Source: Mucilaginibacter flavus
Lineage (GTDB): Bacteria; Bacteroidota; Bacteroidia; Sphingobacteriales; Sphingobacteriaceae
Length of the DNA stretch: 64,000 nt
Assembly: GCF_030409315.1 (NCBI RefSeq)
Contig: NZ_JAUFPS010000024.1
Location: 9,607 to 73,606, forward strand
Direction: 5' to 3'
The notes under the pieces are model-generated. The model was not told where the DNA came from. It saw nothing but the letters and a program-made list of their open reading frames with translations, and did not search any database. The stretch's first letter is position 1. Every line of letters starts with the position of its first letter. Positions 1-7,735 of the stretch are shown here, in pieces. A program made the position numbers and the translations under genes.

Positions 1-1
1 T

Positions 2-81
2 CAATAATTCAATAATTCAATAATTCAATAATTCAATAATTCAATAATTCAACAATTCAACAATTCAATAATTCAACAATT
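2..81. repeat. Octanucleotide tandem repeat upstream of AhpD-like gene
   Basis: Ten head-to-tail copies of an 8-bp unit: six CAATAATT, two CAACAATT, one CAATAATT, one CAACAATT. The array starts at the window edge, so it may be longer. It ends 9 bp before the ATG at 91 and therefore occupies the promoter or 5' leader of the first gene. There are no spacers, so it is a microsatellite and not a CRISPR. An 8-bp unit is not a multiple of three and also shifts helical phase, so copy-number change could alter expression; that is inference. Confidence 0.9.
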
Positions 82-90
82 CAAAAGAAT

Positions 91-645
91 ATGGCACACA
101 TCAATGTACCCGAGGGCGTACCGGGCATACGGTCGCTGGTAATGTTCAGGCCCGAAACAGGCAAACCACTTTACGAACTGGCACAGGTATTACTCAGGGG
201 CGAATCGACCCTAAGCCCCGCCGACCGTGAGCTGATAGCCACCTATGTATCCTACCGTAATAACTGCACCTTTTGCTACAGCAGCCATGCCGCCGCGGCA
301 AGATGTTTATATGAGGATGACGAGCTGATTGTAGACGAAGTATTAAAAGATATGCAGGAAGCACTCATAAGCGCCAAGCTAAAAACCCTGCTACATATAG
401 CCGGCAAAGTGCAGATACTGGGTAAGGAAGTTACCCAGCCCGATATTGACGCTGCCCGCAACCTGGGCGCTACCGATAAGGAAATTCATGATACGGTGCT
501 GATAGCCGCAGCCTTCAGCATGTTTAACCGTTATGTAGATGGCCTGGCCAGCCTTACCCCAACAGAACCGGAAGCTTATGCCGAAATGGGGGTACGTATG
601 GCCAAGGGGTATATTTTACCGGCACAGCCTGTGCCTCAACCTTAA
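91..645 (+). CDS. AhpD-like carboxymuconolactone decarboxylase family protein (first paralog)
   Basis: A 184-residue cytosolic protein of the AhpD / carboxymuconolactone decarboxylase fold. It carries Glu47, Cys59, Cys62 and His66; the E-x11-C-x2-C-x3-H spacing is the same as the Glu118/Cys130/Cys133/His137 active site of mycobacterial AhpD, so a thiol-based peroxidase or disulfide reductase role is likely. The physiological substrate is not visible. No signal peptide. The gene lies 26 bp upstream of a second paralog on the same strand, so the two are probably one transcript. The ATG at 91 directly follows the octanucleotide array, with only a weak purine stretch (AAAAGAA) as ribosome binding site. 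Confidence 0.85.
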   Translation: MAHINVPEGVPGIRSLVMFRPETGKPLYELAQVLLRGESTLSPADRELIATYVSYRNNCTFCYSSHAAAARCLYEDDELIVDEVLKDMQEALISAKLKTLLHIAGKVQILGKEVTQPDIDAARNLGATDKEIHDTVLIAAAFSMFNRYVDGLASLTPTEPEAYAEMGVRMAKGYILPAQPVPQP

Positions 646-671
646 ATTATTCACCATTAAATAAACGCATT

Positions 672-1223
672 ATGGCACATATAGAATTGAATAACGAAAT
701 GCCCGGCATAAGGGGTTTAATGTATTACAGCCCCGAAACGGAAGCCCCACTAAACGCCCTTGCGGAACTTTTGCTTCGCGATGACAACAACACTTTAAGC
801 CGGGGCGACCGGGAATTGATAGGCACCTATGTATCTTACTTAAACGACTGCTTTTTTTGCCAAAACGTGCACGGCGCTATTGCAGGCCATTACCTTAGCT
901 GCAACATGGAGCAGATAGATGCCATTAAAGCCGATTTCAACTCGGCCAACCTATCGCCCAAAATGAAAGCTTTATTAACCATTGCAGGCAGCGTACAAAA
1001 AGGCGGCAAACACGTTACAACCGAACAAGTTGAAGCCGCCCGTAACGAAGGCGCTACGGATAAAGAAATTCACGATACGGTACTCATTGCAGCCTCGTTC
1101 TGCATGTTTAACCGCTACGTAGATGGGCTTGGCACCTGGGCACCGCAAGACAGGTCTTTTTACATCAACCGTGCGCCAGAGCGTGCCGAGGTAGGCTACG
1201 CGGCCAGCATCTTTCAAAAATAA
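672..1223 (+). CDS. AhpD-like carboxymuconolactone decarboxylase family protein (second paralog)
   Basis: A 183-residue paralog of the preceding protein. The two share the N-terminal MAHI start, an RELIxTYVSY segment and a C-terminal ATDKEIHDTVLIAA block. The active-site set is Glu48, Cys60, Cys63 and His67, with AhpD spacing. Predicted role is alkylhydroperoxidase-like redox chemistry in the cytosol; these proteins often form homo-oligomers, and two linked paralogs could form a hetero-oligomer (inference). It probably shares a transcript with the upstream gene (26-bp gap). It is followed by a repeat-containing gap of 583 bp. Confidence 0.85.
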   Translation: MAHIELNNEMPGIRGLMYYSPETEAPLNALAELLLRDDNNTLSRGDRELIGTYVSYLNDCFFCQNVHGAIAGHYLSCNMEQIDAIKADFNSANLSPKMKALLTIAGSVQKGGKHVTTEQVEAARNEGATDKEIHDTVLIAASFCMFNRYVDGLGTWAPQDRSFYINRAPERAEVGYAASIFQK

Positions 1224-1806
1224 ACGATATTTTTCCTAAATCTATCCAATGCAGGAGGCCTCGCTATGTGCGGGGCCTTTGTTGATTTATGAGGGATTGC
1301 ATAGTTTAAACTAACCAAGGGACGACTCACCCCGAACATCGCTGCGCTCGTTCTGCCCCTCTCTCCGGCTAAAGCCGCATAGAGGGGCTAAAAGATTTTT
1401 TATTTTTTCTAACCCTCTTTGCGGCTTGCCGGAGAGAGGGTCGGCCAGCGAAGCGTTGCCGGGGTGAGTCGTCGCCGGCATACAGAGGGGGTAGTAAGGG
1501 CTAAATGAATCCCTTTCCATACAAGAAAAATAAATGCAACAACGCCTCGTCTTATCTGCCTTACTCCCGCCAAACCGCATTTTTCCGCGCTAAAACGCTC
1601 AACAATAACCAATTATTACATTAGCACCCAACAATAAATCTTCATCAAAAATTAATAATTCTTTGTCGGTTTATTTGGTGCGTTCGTCGGCACATAATGA
1701 GCCTTTGCATGCAATCCCGCTCATATTTGACTCATTGTTTCACCACTCAAAAAAAACGCTATGAGCTCACATCGACTATTTTTTTCACTAAATCCCGAAA
1801 GTCAAT
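1224..1806. other. Gap between AhpD pair and gldK
   Basis: 583 bp with no credible gene. It holds a 153-bp inverted-repeat element (1321-1473, listed separately). The remaining sequence (about 1474-1806) is AT-rich toward the 3' end and must contain the promoter of the gld cluster, but I found no clear TAnnTTTG box. Reading frames here are created by the repeat hairpin. Confidence 0.7.
1321..1473. repeat. Inverted-repeat element, copy A
   Basis: A 153-bp element bounded by GACGACTCACCCC on the left and its complement GGGGTGAGTCGTC on the right. A second, inner palindrome has arms built on CCCCTCTCTCCGG and CCGGAGAGAGGG. The 46 bp at 1428-1473 are identical to 5831-5876 in copy B. The size, nested symmetry and absence of coding capacity suggest a REP/MITE-like dispersed element. 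Confidence 0.85.
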
Positions 1807-3096
1807 ATGAGATCCTCAATTCAAATTACAGGCCTGCTGTTAATAGTGTTCAGCTCCTGCCAATCCAAATTATACAACACCCCGGCCACACGGGCAGTGT
1901 CGGCAAAACGGCTCATCCCACCGGTGGGGATGGTTTACATTCCATCCGGTACTTTTCAGTATAAATTATTAGATGATGATAAGGCCGAAAAACGCAACGT
2001 TAGTGTAAGCGCCTTTTTTATTGATAAAACCGAAGTAACCAATAAACAATACCAGGCCTTTACAAACTGGGTGGCCGATTCTGTTGCCATTACCGATTAC
2101 CTGCACGATGATGCTTTTTACCTGCCTGCTACCGGAGCCACCGTTGGCAAAAGCGGCAAAGAAGTAAGGCTGATAGATTGGGATAAGGTGAACAAAATTT
2201 CGCCCTTATGGAAAAAAGCACCGGCTGATGTAAAGGAAAAGTTAGCAGGCATGATGACCATGATTAACGGGCAACGAGTGCCAGACCCAGCGCAAATGAA
2301 CTACCGTTTTTATTACGTGCGGATGGATGGCGAAAAAAACAACCAGTATGTGATGGATACGGTTGGGGTATATCCCAACGAGCATGTATGGTCGGCCGAT
2401 TTCCCTAATGCCCAAATGACGGTGATGGATGCCAATTACTTTGGCAATAAAATTTATGAGTATAACCCGGTTGTGGGTGTTACCTGGAAACAGGCCCGCG
2501 CTTATGCCGACTGGCGCGGCACCCAGCTTAAAATACTCATCAGGAATAATCCCAACCTCAAAAACTTTAAACTAAGTTTTAGCCTGCCAACCGAGGCCCA
2601 ATGGCAATATGCTGCCGAAGCGAAACTTGACCCGGCAGATACGGTTGAGCGTACGGTAAAAACCATAGTTGATAAAACCACCGGTAAAGAAAAACTCTCG
2701 CTCAACTTTAAACAGGGCGAAGGCGCTTATGCCAGCGATGGATCAACTTTTACCTTGCCCGTTACCTCTTATACCCCCAACGCGTTTGGCATTTACAATA
2801 TGGCCGGCAATGTAAGCGAATGGACATTGGATGCTTTTAGCCCGTCGGCATCGCAGCTGGTAAACGACCTTAACCCGGCATTGCTGTACGATGCCACCGA
2901 TAAAGATTCGCCCCTGTTAAAACGAAAGGTAGTGCGCGGTGGGTCCTGGAAAGATAACGGCGAAATGCTGAACAGCGATACCCGCAGTTTTGAAGACCAG
3001 GGCAACGCCCACTCCTACATTGGCTTCCGCTGCGTAATGGCGGCCTTTGAACTCCCCGGCGAACAGGTAAAAACAAGAAAATACGCTAAACGATAA
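1807..3096 (+). CDS. gldK: Gliding motility / T9SS lipoprotein GldK (PorK-like)
   Basis: A 429-residue lipoprotein with a short signal peptide and lipobox FSSC (Cys18). From about residue 40 it has a formylglycine-generating-enzyme/SUMF1-like fold: PPVGMVYIPSGTF near the start, FFIDKTEVTNKQYQAF, NMAGNVSEWTLDAF and a C-terminal KVVRGGSWKD...SYIGFRCV block. This is the GldK/GldJ architecture; being followed by gldN, gldL and gldM favours GldK. In studied T9SS, GldK forms a periplasmic ring with GldN attached to the outer membrane. The start at 1807 gives an intact signal peptide; a longer overlapping frame from 1761 is a shadow. Five bp separate it from gldN. Confidence 0.88.
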   Translation: MRSSIQITGLLLIVFSSCQSKLYNTPATRAVSAKRLIPPVGMVYIPSGTFQYKLLDDDKAEKRNVSVSAFFIDKTEVTNKQYQAFTNWVADSVAITDYLHDDAFYLPATGATVGKSGKEVRLIDWDKVNKISPLWKKAPADVKEKLAGMMTMINGQRVPDPAQMNYRFYYVRMDGEKNNQYVMDTVGVYPNEHVWSADFPNAQMTVMDANYFGNKIYEYNPVVGVTWKQARAYADWRGTQLKILIRNNPNLKNFKLSFSLPTEAQWQYAAEAKLDPADTVERTVKTIVDKTTGKEKLSLNFKQGEGAYASDGSTFTLPVTSYTPNAFGIYNMAGNVSEWTLDAFSPSASQLVNDLNPALLYDATDKDSPLLKRKVVRGGSWKDNGEMLNSDTRSFEDQGNAHSYIGFRCVMAAFELPGEQVKTRKYAKR

Positions 3097-3101
3097 AACT
3101 C

Positions 3102-4007
3102 ATGAAAAAGATAATCATCATTATTGAAACCCTTTTGCTGATGGGTTTTGGCAGAAGTGCGGGCTTTGCACAAGCTATGCAAACCGATAGTACATTAACA
3201 GATACCCTGCCGGCTTACGATAACTTCATTAAACAGGCCGATTTGGGTAAAGCCCGGCCGTTCCCTTATCCTAAAATAAACCAGGCCAGCATCAGGCTTT
3301 ACGCCCAGGTGTGGCGGGATATTGACCTTACCGATACGGCCAACAGCATACTCACCATCCCCGGTAAATCATTAATGGAGGATGTGATGAAGGGCATAAA
3401 ACTGGGCAAGCTTACCCCCTATGAACGCGACGATTTTAAAAAGAAAATGACCGCCAAAGAGGGTGAACTGCGGTTTGCCGACTCGGTACTGATCCCCATT
3501 TTTGATAAGGATGGCAACCAAACCGGCTCGCGCATGGCACTCAATGAATTTAACCCTGATAAGATCAGGCGGTTCAGGATTAAGGAGGATGTGTTTTTTG
3601 ACAGGCAACGCGGCCGTGTTGATACCCGCATAGTTGCCATAGCGCCCATGATGTCGATCCTATCCTCGGCCGACTTACCGCAAAACCTGGCGTACGCGCC
3701 TGCCTTTTGGCTGTACTTTCCGCAGTTGCGATACACGCTGGTGCAGGAGGATGTGAGCAACCCCGATAAAGGCATTTTTGATTTTACCATGGATGATGTT
3801 TTTATGCAGCACAAGTTTTCGGCCTATTTGGTAAAGCAGTCATCGCCGGGCGGTGTGCAAACCGGGCAACTTGATCCGGGTAGCCCCGAAGCCCTGATGC
3901 TGGAACAAAAGTTAACCGATTTGAAAAAGCATATCTGGCAAAACCCCAAAGGGGTAAATGAAAAGAATTTGGTAAAAGTTGATCAAAAAAAGGAGGATAA
4001 ACCATGA
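3102..4007 (+). CDS. gldN: Gliding motility / T9SS protein GldN (PorN-like)
   Basis: A 301-residue periplasmic protein with a signal peptide cleaved near residues 23-26 (GFAQA). The family core is visible: RLYAQVWRDIDLTDTANS, then RRFRIKEDVFFDRQRGR followed by VAIAPMMSI, matching the GldN pattern of a strongly conserved KEDWxFD segment and an IAP motif. GldN partners GldK in the periplasmic ring of the T9SS. The usual order in Bacteroidota is gldK-gldL-gldM-gldN; here gldN comes directly after gldK (5-bp gap) and overlaps the next gene by four bases (ATGA). It is probably translated with gldK. Confidence 0.85.
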   Translation: MKKIIIIIETLLLMGFGRSAGFAQAMQTDSTLTDTLPAYDNFIKQADLGKARPFPYPKINQASIRLYAQVWRDIDLTDTANSILTIPGKSLMEDVMKGIKLGKLTPYERDDFKKKMTAKEGELRFADSVLIPIFDKDGNQTGSRMALNEFNPDKIRRFRIKEDVFFDRQRGRVDTRIVAIAPMMSILSSADLPQNLAYAPAFWLYFPQLRYTLVQEDVSNPDKGIFDFTMDDVFMQHKFSAYLVKQSSPGGVQTGQLDPGSPEALMLEQKLTDLKKHIWQNPKGVNEKNLVKVDQKKEDKP

Positions 4008-4630
4008 GAACGCAATTGAATTTATTACGGGAATTTTTATGGATGCTATTAATTTCCGGCCTGCTGTTTTGCTGCGGCAAAGCGAGCGCCCAGGTACTGC
4101 CAGAGTATAGCGCGTTCCCCTCATCGTCATTCGGCGTTCAGCTGGGCACCCAGGGTATTGGATTGCAGGGTTCCTACAGCTTTTGGAACCAGTTTAACGC
4201 CAGGGTTGGGTTCAATACCGTACCCAATGTTAACATCAAATACAACGGTCGCGATTTGCAGCTTAACCGCACATCTGTATACGCCATTGCCGATTGGCAG
4301 CCCCTGTACGGGCAAGGCGAATGGCTGGCGCGCAAGTGGTACATCAGCACAGGGGTAGGTTATTATTTTTCAAATAATTTATATCGTGAAGGTATAGGTA
4401 GCCTGCCCAATTACACCATCTACATGTCGAAAGTTCGGCCTTATATAGGTACGGGCCTGGGCAATATCCATTTGTTTAAAAACATAGGTATGCGTACCGA
4501 TCTGGGCTGGTATATCCCTACAAGTTCGGCCACATCAACTTATGATGACAAGGCAAGCAAGGTAAGCAACGGCCTGCGCGGGTTGTTGCCGGGGCTTAAT
4601 TCGGCGGTTACCATTTATGTAAAGTTTTAG
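4004..4630 (+). CDS. Unknown outer-membrane beta-barrel protein within the gld cluster
   Basis: A 208-residue protein with an N-terminal hydrophobic stretch and a probable signal cleavage after KASAQ (about residue 30). The rest alternates aromatic/hydrophobic and polar residues (FGVQLGTQGIGLQGSYSF, YISTGVGYYFSNN, VRPYIGTGLGNIHLF) and ends in a terminal Phe (IYVKF), as expected for a small 8-stranded outer-membrane barrel. Its ATG overlaps the stop of gldN (ATGA), so the two are translationally coupled. I do not recognise it as GldJ, SprF/PorP or PorV; its job is unknown, but its location suggests a T9SS accessory outer-membrane protein. Confidence 0.75.
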   Translation: MRTQLNLLREFLWMLLISGLLFCCGKASAQVLPEYSAFPSSSFGVQLGTQGIGLQGSYSFWNQFNARVGFNTVPNVNIKYNGRDLQLNRTSVYAIADWQPLYGQGEWLARKWYISTGVGYYFSNNLYREGIGSLPNYTIYMSKVRPYIGTGLGNIHLFKNIGMRTDLGWYIPTSSATSTYDDKASKVSNGLRGLLPGLNSAVTIYVKF

Positions 4631-4678
4631 TTGTCTGAAATTTAAGTCGTCGGGATAAAAAAGAGCTCGGGATTGTGC

Positions 4679-4808
4679 GATTCCTTCCTTGGGGAAGGAG
4701 GAGGTAGGGGTTAAATCAGCTATTCATTAGCATGATTGGCGTCGTTTTTAGAAACCCCTCCCTGCCTTTGCGCAAGTTTCCTGTCGCGCCCCTCCCAAGG
4801 GAGGGAAT
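4679..4808. repeat. Imperfect inverted-repeat hairpin before gldL
   Basis: In the 229-bp gap between the barrel gene and gldL, a purine-rich arm (TTCCTTGGGGAAGGAGGAGG then TAGGGGTT) is complementary to a distal pyrimidine-rich arm (AACCCCTCCCTGCC... and CCCCTCCCAAGGGAGGGAA). The sequence differs from the 1321 and 5725 elements, so it is a second repeat family. The rest of the gap shows nothing recognisable besides the A-rich leader of gldL. Confidence 0.65.
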
Positions 4809-4859
4809 ACTAAAAAACTGCAAAACGTATATCTGTAAAACCATTAAAAATTAAATATC

Positions 4860-5663
4860 ATGTTAAAGAAAAAGAAAATCAACTGGCTGCATATAGCCAT
4901 ATCATGGGGTGCCAGTATCGTGATCCTTGGCGCTATGTTTAAAATTAATCACTGGGGCGGTCAGCTGGGTACCTATATGATAGGGCTTGGCCTATCTGTA
5001 GAGGCTATGCTGTTTTTTACCCTAGGCTTTTTCCCGCCCGCCGAAGAGCCGGAATGGGAAAAGGTTTACCCCGAACTGGCCGTTGATTACGATGGCGAAC
5101 CCGCTCCCAAAGGCCTGCGAAAAGTGCATGTCAACACCGGTACCACAGCCGCACTGGATGGCCTGTTAACGCAAGCCGACCTAAGCCCCGAAAAAATCAA
5201 CAACCTGGGCGAAGGGTTGAAACAGTTTTCGGATAAAATGAGTCGCATCAACGCCACAGCCGATGCCTCATTAGATACCGACGAATTTTCGGCCAAACTA
5301 AAAAACGCAGCGTCAAAATTTGATTTGTTGGGTATGATGTTTGAGAAAGCATCGGCAGGCTTTGCTACCATAAGCGATAGCCGCGATGATGCTTTGGCCT
5401 ATCAGCAGCAGGTGTTAAAGCTTACCCATAACCTGGCGCATTTAAACTCCCTGTATGAAACTGAACTGCACGGAGCAGATACCAACCTGCGCCGCATTAA
5501 CCAGTTTTACAATGGCCTAAATGGAACACTAAGCAGTTTGCATGAGTCGGCTGGTGAAACCAGGGTGTTTAAGGATGAGGTGAATAAGCTGGTGCAAAAT
5601 ATATCATCGTTAAATGTTTACTACGCTAATATGTTATCGGCTATGAATCAACAGCGGGGGTAG
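4860..5663 (+). CDS. gldL: T9SS/gliding motor stator GldL
   Basis: A 267-residue inner-membrane protein with two transmembrane helices (about residues 10-29 and 37-58) followed by a cytoplasmic helical/coiled region. The family signature FKINHWGG lies between the helices, and TM2 carries Glu48 in GLSVEAMLFF, corresponding to the essential membrane glutamate (Glu49) of Flavobacterium johnsoniae GldL. GldL forms the proton-driven motor with GldM that powers the T9SS and gliding. Here it is separated from the upstream gene by 229 bp and from gldM by 375 bp of repeat-bearing sequence, unlike the tight gldL-gldM pair usual in the phylum. Confidence 0.9.
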   Translation: MLKKKKINWLHIAISWGASIVILGAMFKINHWGGQLGTYMIGLGLSVEAMLFFTLGFFPPAEEPEWEKVYPELAVDYDGEPAPKGLRKVHVNTGTTAALDGLLTQADLSPEKINNLGEGLKQFSDKMSRINATADASLDTDEFSAKLKNAASKFDLLGMMFEKASAGFATISDSRDDALAYQQQVLKLTHNLAHLNSLYETELHGADTNLRRINQFYNGLNGTLSSLHESAGETRVFKDEVNKLVQNISSLNVYYANMLSAMNQQRG

Positions 5664-6038
5664 CAATAGGATTCAGTCACTGAGTGAAGTAGGTAGATTG
5701 AATAACGTAGATCACATGTGCGCAGACGACTCACCCCAACGAGGCTACGCCCGTTTGCCCCTCTCTCCGACTGCGTCGCATAGAGGGGCGGGAAAATAAG
5801 AAAATGTAGTTCACCCTCTATGCGGCTTTAGCCGGAGAGAGGGTCGGCCAGCGAAGCGTTGCCGGGGTGAGTCGTCACCAACGTTCAATTGATACGTCAT
5901 AAGTAACTTATTTCAGCACCCCAAAATATAGTGTCATCCACATGAAGTATACTCAGCACGTGGGGTGCCGATCAGTTGGCTAACTGACGGCATGACAGAT
6001 AATACATTAATGAAACCATAAATTAAAAATTTAAAAAA
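5664..6038. other. Repeat-bearing gap between gldL and gldM
   Basis: 375 bp without a gene. It holds repeat copy B (5725-5876). The 162 bp after the repeat presumably include a gldM leader; immediately before the gldM ATG the sequence is A/T-rich (AAATTTAAAAAA). No consensus promoter was found. Confidence 0.7.
5725..5876. repeat. Inverted-repeat element, copy B
   Basis: Second copy of the element at 1321-1473, 152 bp, with the same GACGACTCACCCC / GGGGTGAGTCGTC ends. The right 46 bp are identical to copy A while the left half and loop have diverged. It lies between gldL and gldM in the same orientation as copy A. Confidence 0.85.
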
Positions 6039-7571
6039 ATGGCTGCAGGAAAAGAAACCACCAGGCAAAAAATGATCAATATCATGTACCTGGTTTTGTT
6101 AGCAATGCTGGCCCTCAATGTATCAGAAACCATATTGGATGCCTTTAAAACCATCAACGATAGCTTAACCGCGTCGGCAACCAATGTAGGGACGTCGGTA
6201 CAGCAGTTATTCAGCACGTTTGAGCAAACCCGGCTTAAAGAATCGCCGGAGCGGGCAAAACCCGTTTATGAAAAGGCTAAACAAGCCCGGGAAGCAAGCG
6301 AGGATCTGGATAACTACATCAGGGACATTAAATTGGAGCTTACCAATCAAAGTAACGGGTACGATATCCAAACCGGCGACCTTAAACAGCGCGACAACCT
6401 CGATATAGGCTTTGATGTAATGATCAACAAAAAACGGGCAAAAGCGCTTAAGCAAAAGATCAATGACACCCGCGAGCGGTTGATCACGCTGTTGGGTCCT
6501 CAGGATAGTAAAACGGTATCGTTCACCCTGAAGGCCGACGACCCTACAGGCCAAAGTGCCAATCACCGTAATTGGGAGGAGTTAAACTTTGGTGAGGGTG
6601 TCCCCTTAACGGCCACGTTCACGATATTATCGCGCATACAGGCTGATAATAAAAATGCCGAATCGGAAGTGGTTAAAAAAATTCTGGGTAAAATGGACCA
6701 GGCCGTGGTGAACCTGGATAAGTTTGAGGCTGTAGCGGTTGCACCTACATCGTACCTGATACAGGGTCAACCCTACACCGCCCAGGTATTTTTAACAGCC
6801 TATGACTCGCGGTCGACCCCAACGGTACAGGTTGGCGGCAGTACCATAGCGGTAAAGGATGGCCGTGGAGTTTACAGCGCAAATACCAGTCGCGAAGGTG
6901 TATTTAACTGGCGGGGAACCATCAGCGTAAAACAAACCGATGGCACTGTTAAAACCTATACCACGCCAGAGCAGCGGTATATTGTTTCGAGGCCGTCGGC
7001 CGTAGTATCGCCCGATAAAATGAATGTGCTGTATATCGGTGTAGATAACCCGGTTTCGGTATCTGTGCCGGGCATTCCATCCAAAAACATCCGGATAGGG
7101 ATTTCGGCGGGTACACTCAGTGGCTCCGAAGGAAAATATGTAGCAAGGGTAAATAGTCCGGGCACGGTAACGGTTTCAGTATCTGCCGAGATTTCGCCGG
7201 GAAAAACCCAGGTATTAAGCAATACCCTTTTCAGAGCTAAGCGTATCCCCGATCCTGTTGCCCGCTTTTCGGGAAAATCAAGCGGGAATGTACCAACTGT
7301 GGCCTTAAAAGCCCAGAATGCCATTTTTGCCATGCTGGATAATTTTGATTTTGACGCGAGGTTTAAAATAACCCGTTTCAGCCTCATTATTGCCAACCCT
7401 AGGGAAACGGCATCGGTACAAACAGGGTCGGGCAATACGCTTAATGATGCCATGACGGCGTCGCTAAGCAGCATTAAACCCGGCGCAAGGGTTATTTTTG
7501 ATAACATTATAGCCGTAGGGCCCGATGGCTCACCAAGGCAGCTGGCACCGGTGGCACTGACAGCGAATTAA
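6039..7571 (+). CDS. gldM: T9SS/gliding motor protein GldM (PorM-like)
   Basis: A 510-residue protein with a short cytoplasmic N-terminus, one transmembrane helix (about residues 13-31, ending LNVSETILDAF) and a long periplasmic region of beta-sandwich domains. Arg9 in MAAGKETTRQKM is at the position of the conserved arginine that pairs with the GldL TM2 glutamate. The C-terminal FARF/SGKS and RFSLI segments match the last GldM domain, which contacts the GldKN ring. GldM transmits motor torque from the inner membrane to the outer-membrane translocon. It is followed by a hairpin terminator at 7657. Confidence 0.9.
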   Translation: MAAGKETTRQKMINIMYLVLLAMLALNVSETILDAFKTINDSLTASATNVGTSVQQLFSTFEQTRLKESPERAKPVYEKAKQAREASEDLDNYIRDIKLELTNQSNGYDIQTGDLKQRDNLDIGFDVMINKKRAKALKQKINDTRERLITLLGPQDSKTVSFTLKADDPTGQSANHRNWEELNFGEGVPLTATFTILSRIQADNKNAESEVVKKILGKMDQAVVNLDKFEAVAVAPTSYLIQGQPYTAQVFLTAYDSRSTPTVQVGGSTIAVKDGRGVYSANTSREGVFNWRGTISVKQTDGTVKTYTTPEQRYIVSRPSAVVSPDKMNVLYIGVDNPVSVSVPGIPSKNIRIGISAGTLSGSEGKYVARVNSPGTVTVSVSAEISPGKTQVLSNTLFRAKRIPDPVARFSGKSSGNVPTVALKAQNAIFAMLDNFDFDARFKITRFSLIIANPRETASVQTGSGNTLNDAMTASLSSIKPGARVIFDNIIAVGPDGSPRQLAPVALTAN

Positions 7572-7586
7572 GGTTTGAGAAAAACA

Positions 7587-7639
7587 AATATCGAATAATG
7601 AATTTTGAATATCGAATTTTCACTTCATTATTCGATATT
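7587..7639. repeat. Inverted repeat after gldM
   Basis: Arms AATATCGAATAATGAA (7587-7602) and TTCATTATTCGATATT (7624-7639) are perfect complements around a 21-bp loop that itself contains a further ATATCGAA unit; a related TTCGATATT follows at about 7645. It is probably a small extragenic palindromic repeat. Confidence 0.75.
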
Positions 7640-7656
7640 GGATGTTCGATATTAAT

Positions 7657-7687
7657 AAAGCTCTTCCTTATAGAAGAGCTTTATTTG
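7657..7687 (+). terminator. Rho-independent terminator-like hairpin after gldM
   Basis: Arms AAAGCTCTTC and GAAGAGCTTT flank a 6-nt loop and are followed by TATTTG. The hairpin lies 86 bp after the gldM stop and before the next ATG at 7736, separating the gld cluster from the oxidase gene. Confidence 0.7.
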
Positions 7688-7735
7688 TTTCTTTTTCTCC
7701 AAACTAAAATACTACCTTGTATTAACCAATTAGTT

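Noticed and set aside
2-81. CRISPR array
   Set aside because: Head-to-tail 8-bp units without spacers and no cas genes in the window.
1311-1612. Frames of 67-89 codons on the minus strand before gldK
   Set aside because: They are produced by the palindromic repeat at 1321-1473 and reappear in part at copy B.
1761-1964. 67-codon frame overlapping the start of gldK
   Set aside because: Out of frame with gldK and ends inside it; no coding features.
7598-7735. In-frame extension of the oxidase gene by 46 codons
   Set aside because: The extension runs through an inverted repeat and the terminator hairpin of gldM, and the family start and signal-like N-terminus coincide with the ATG at 7736.
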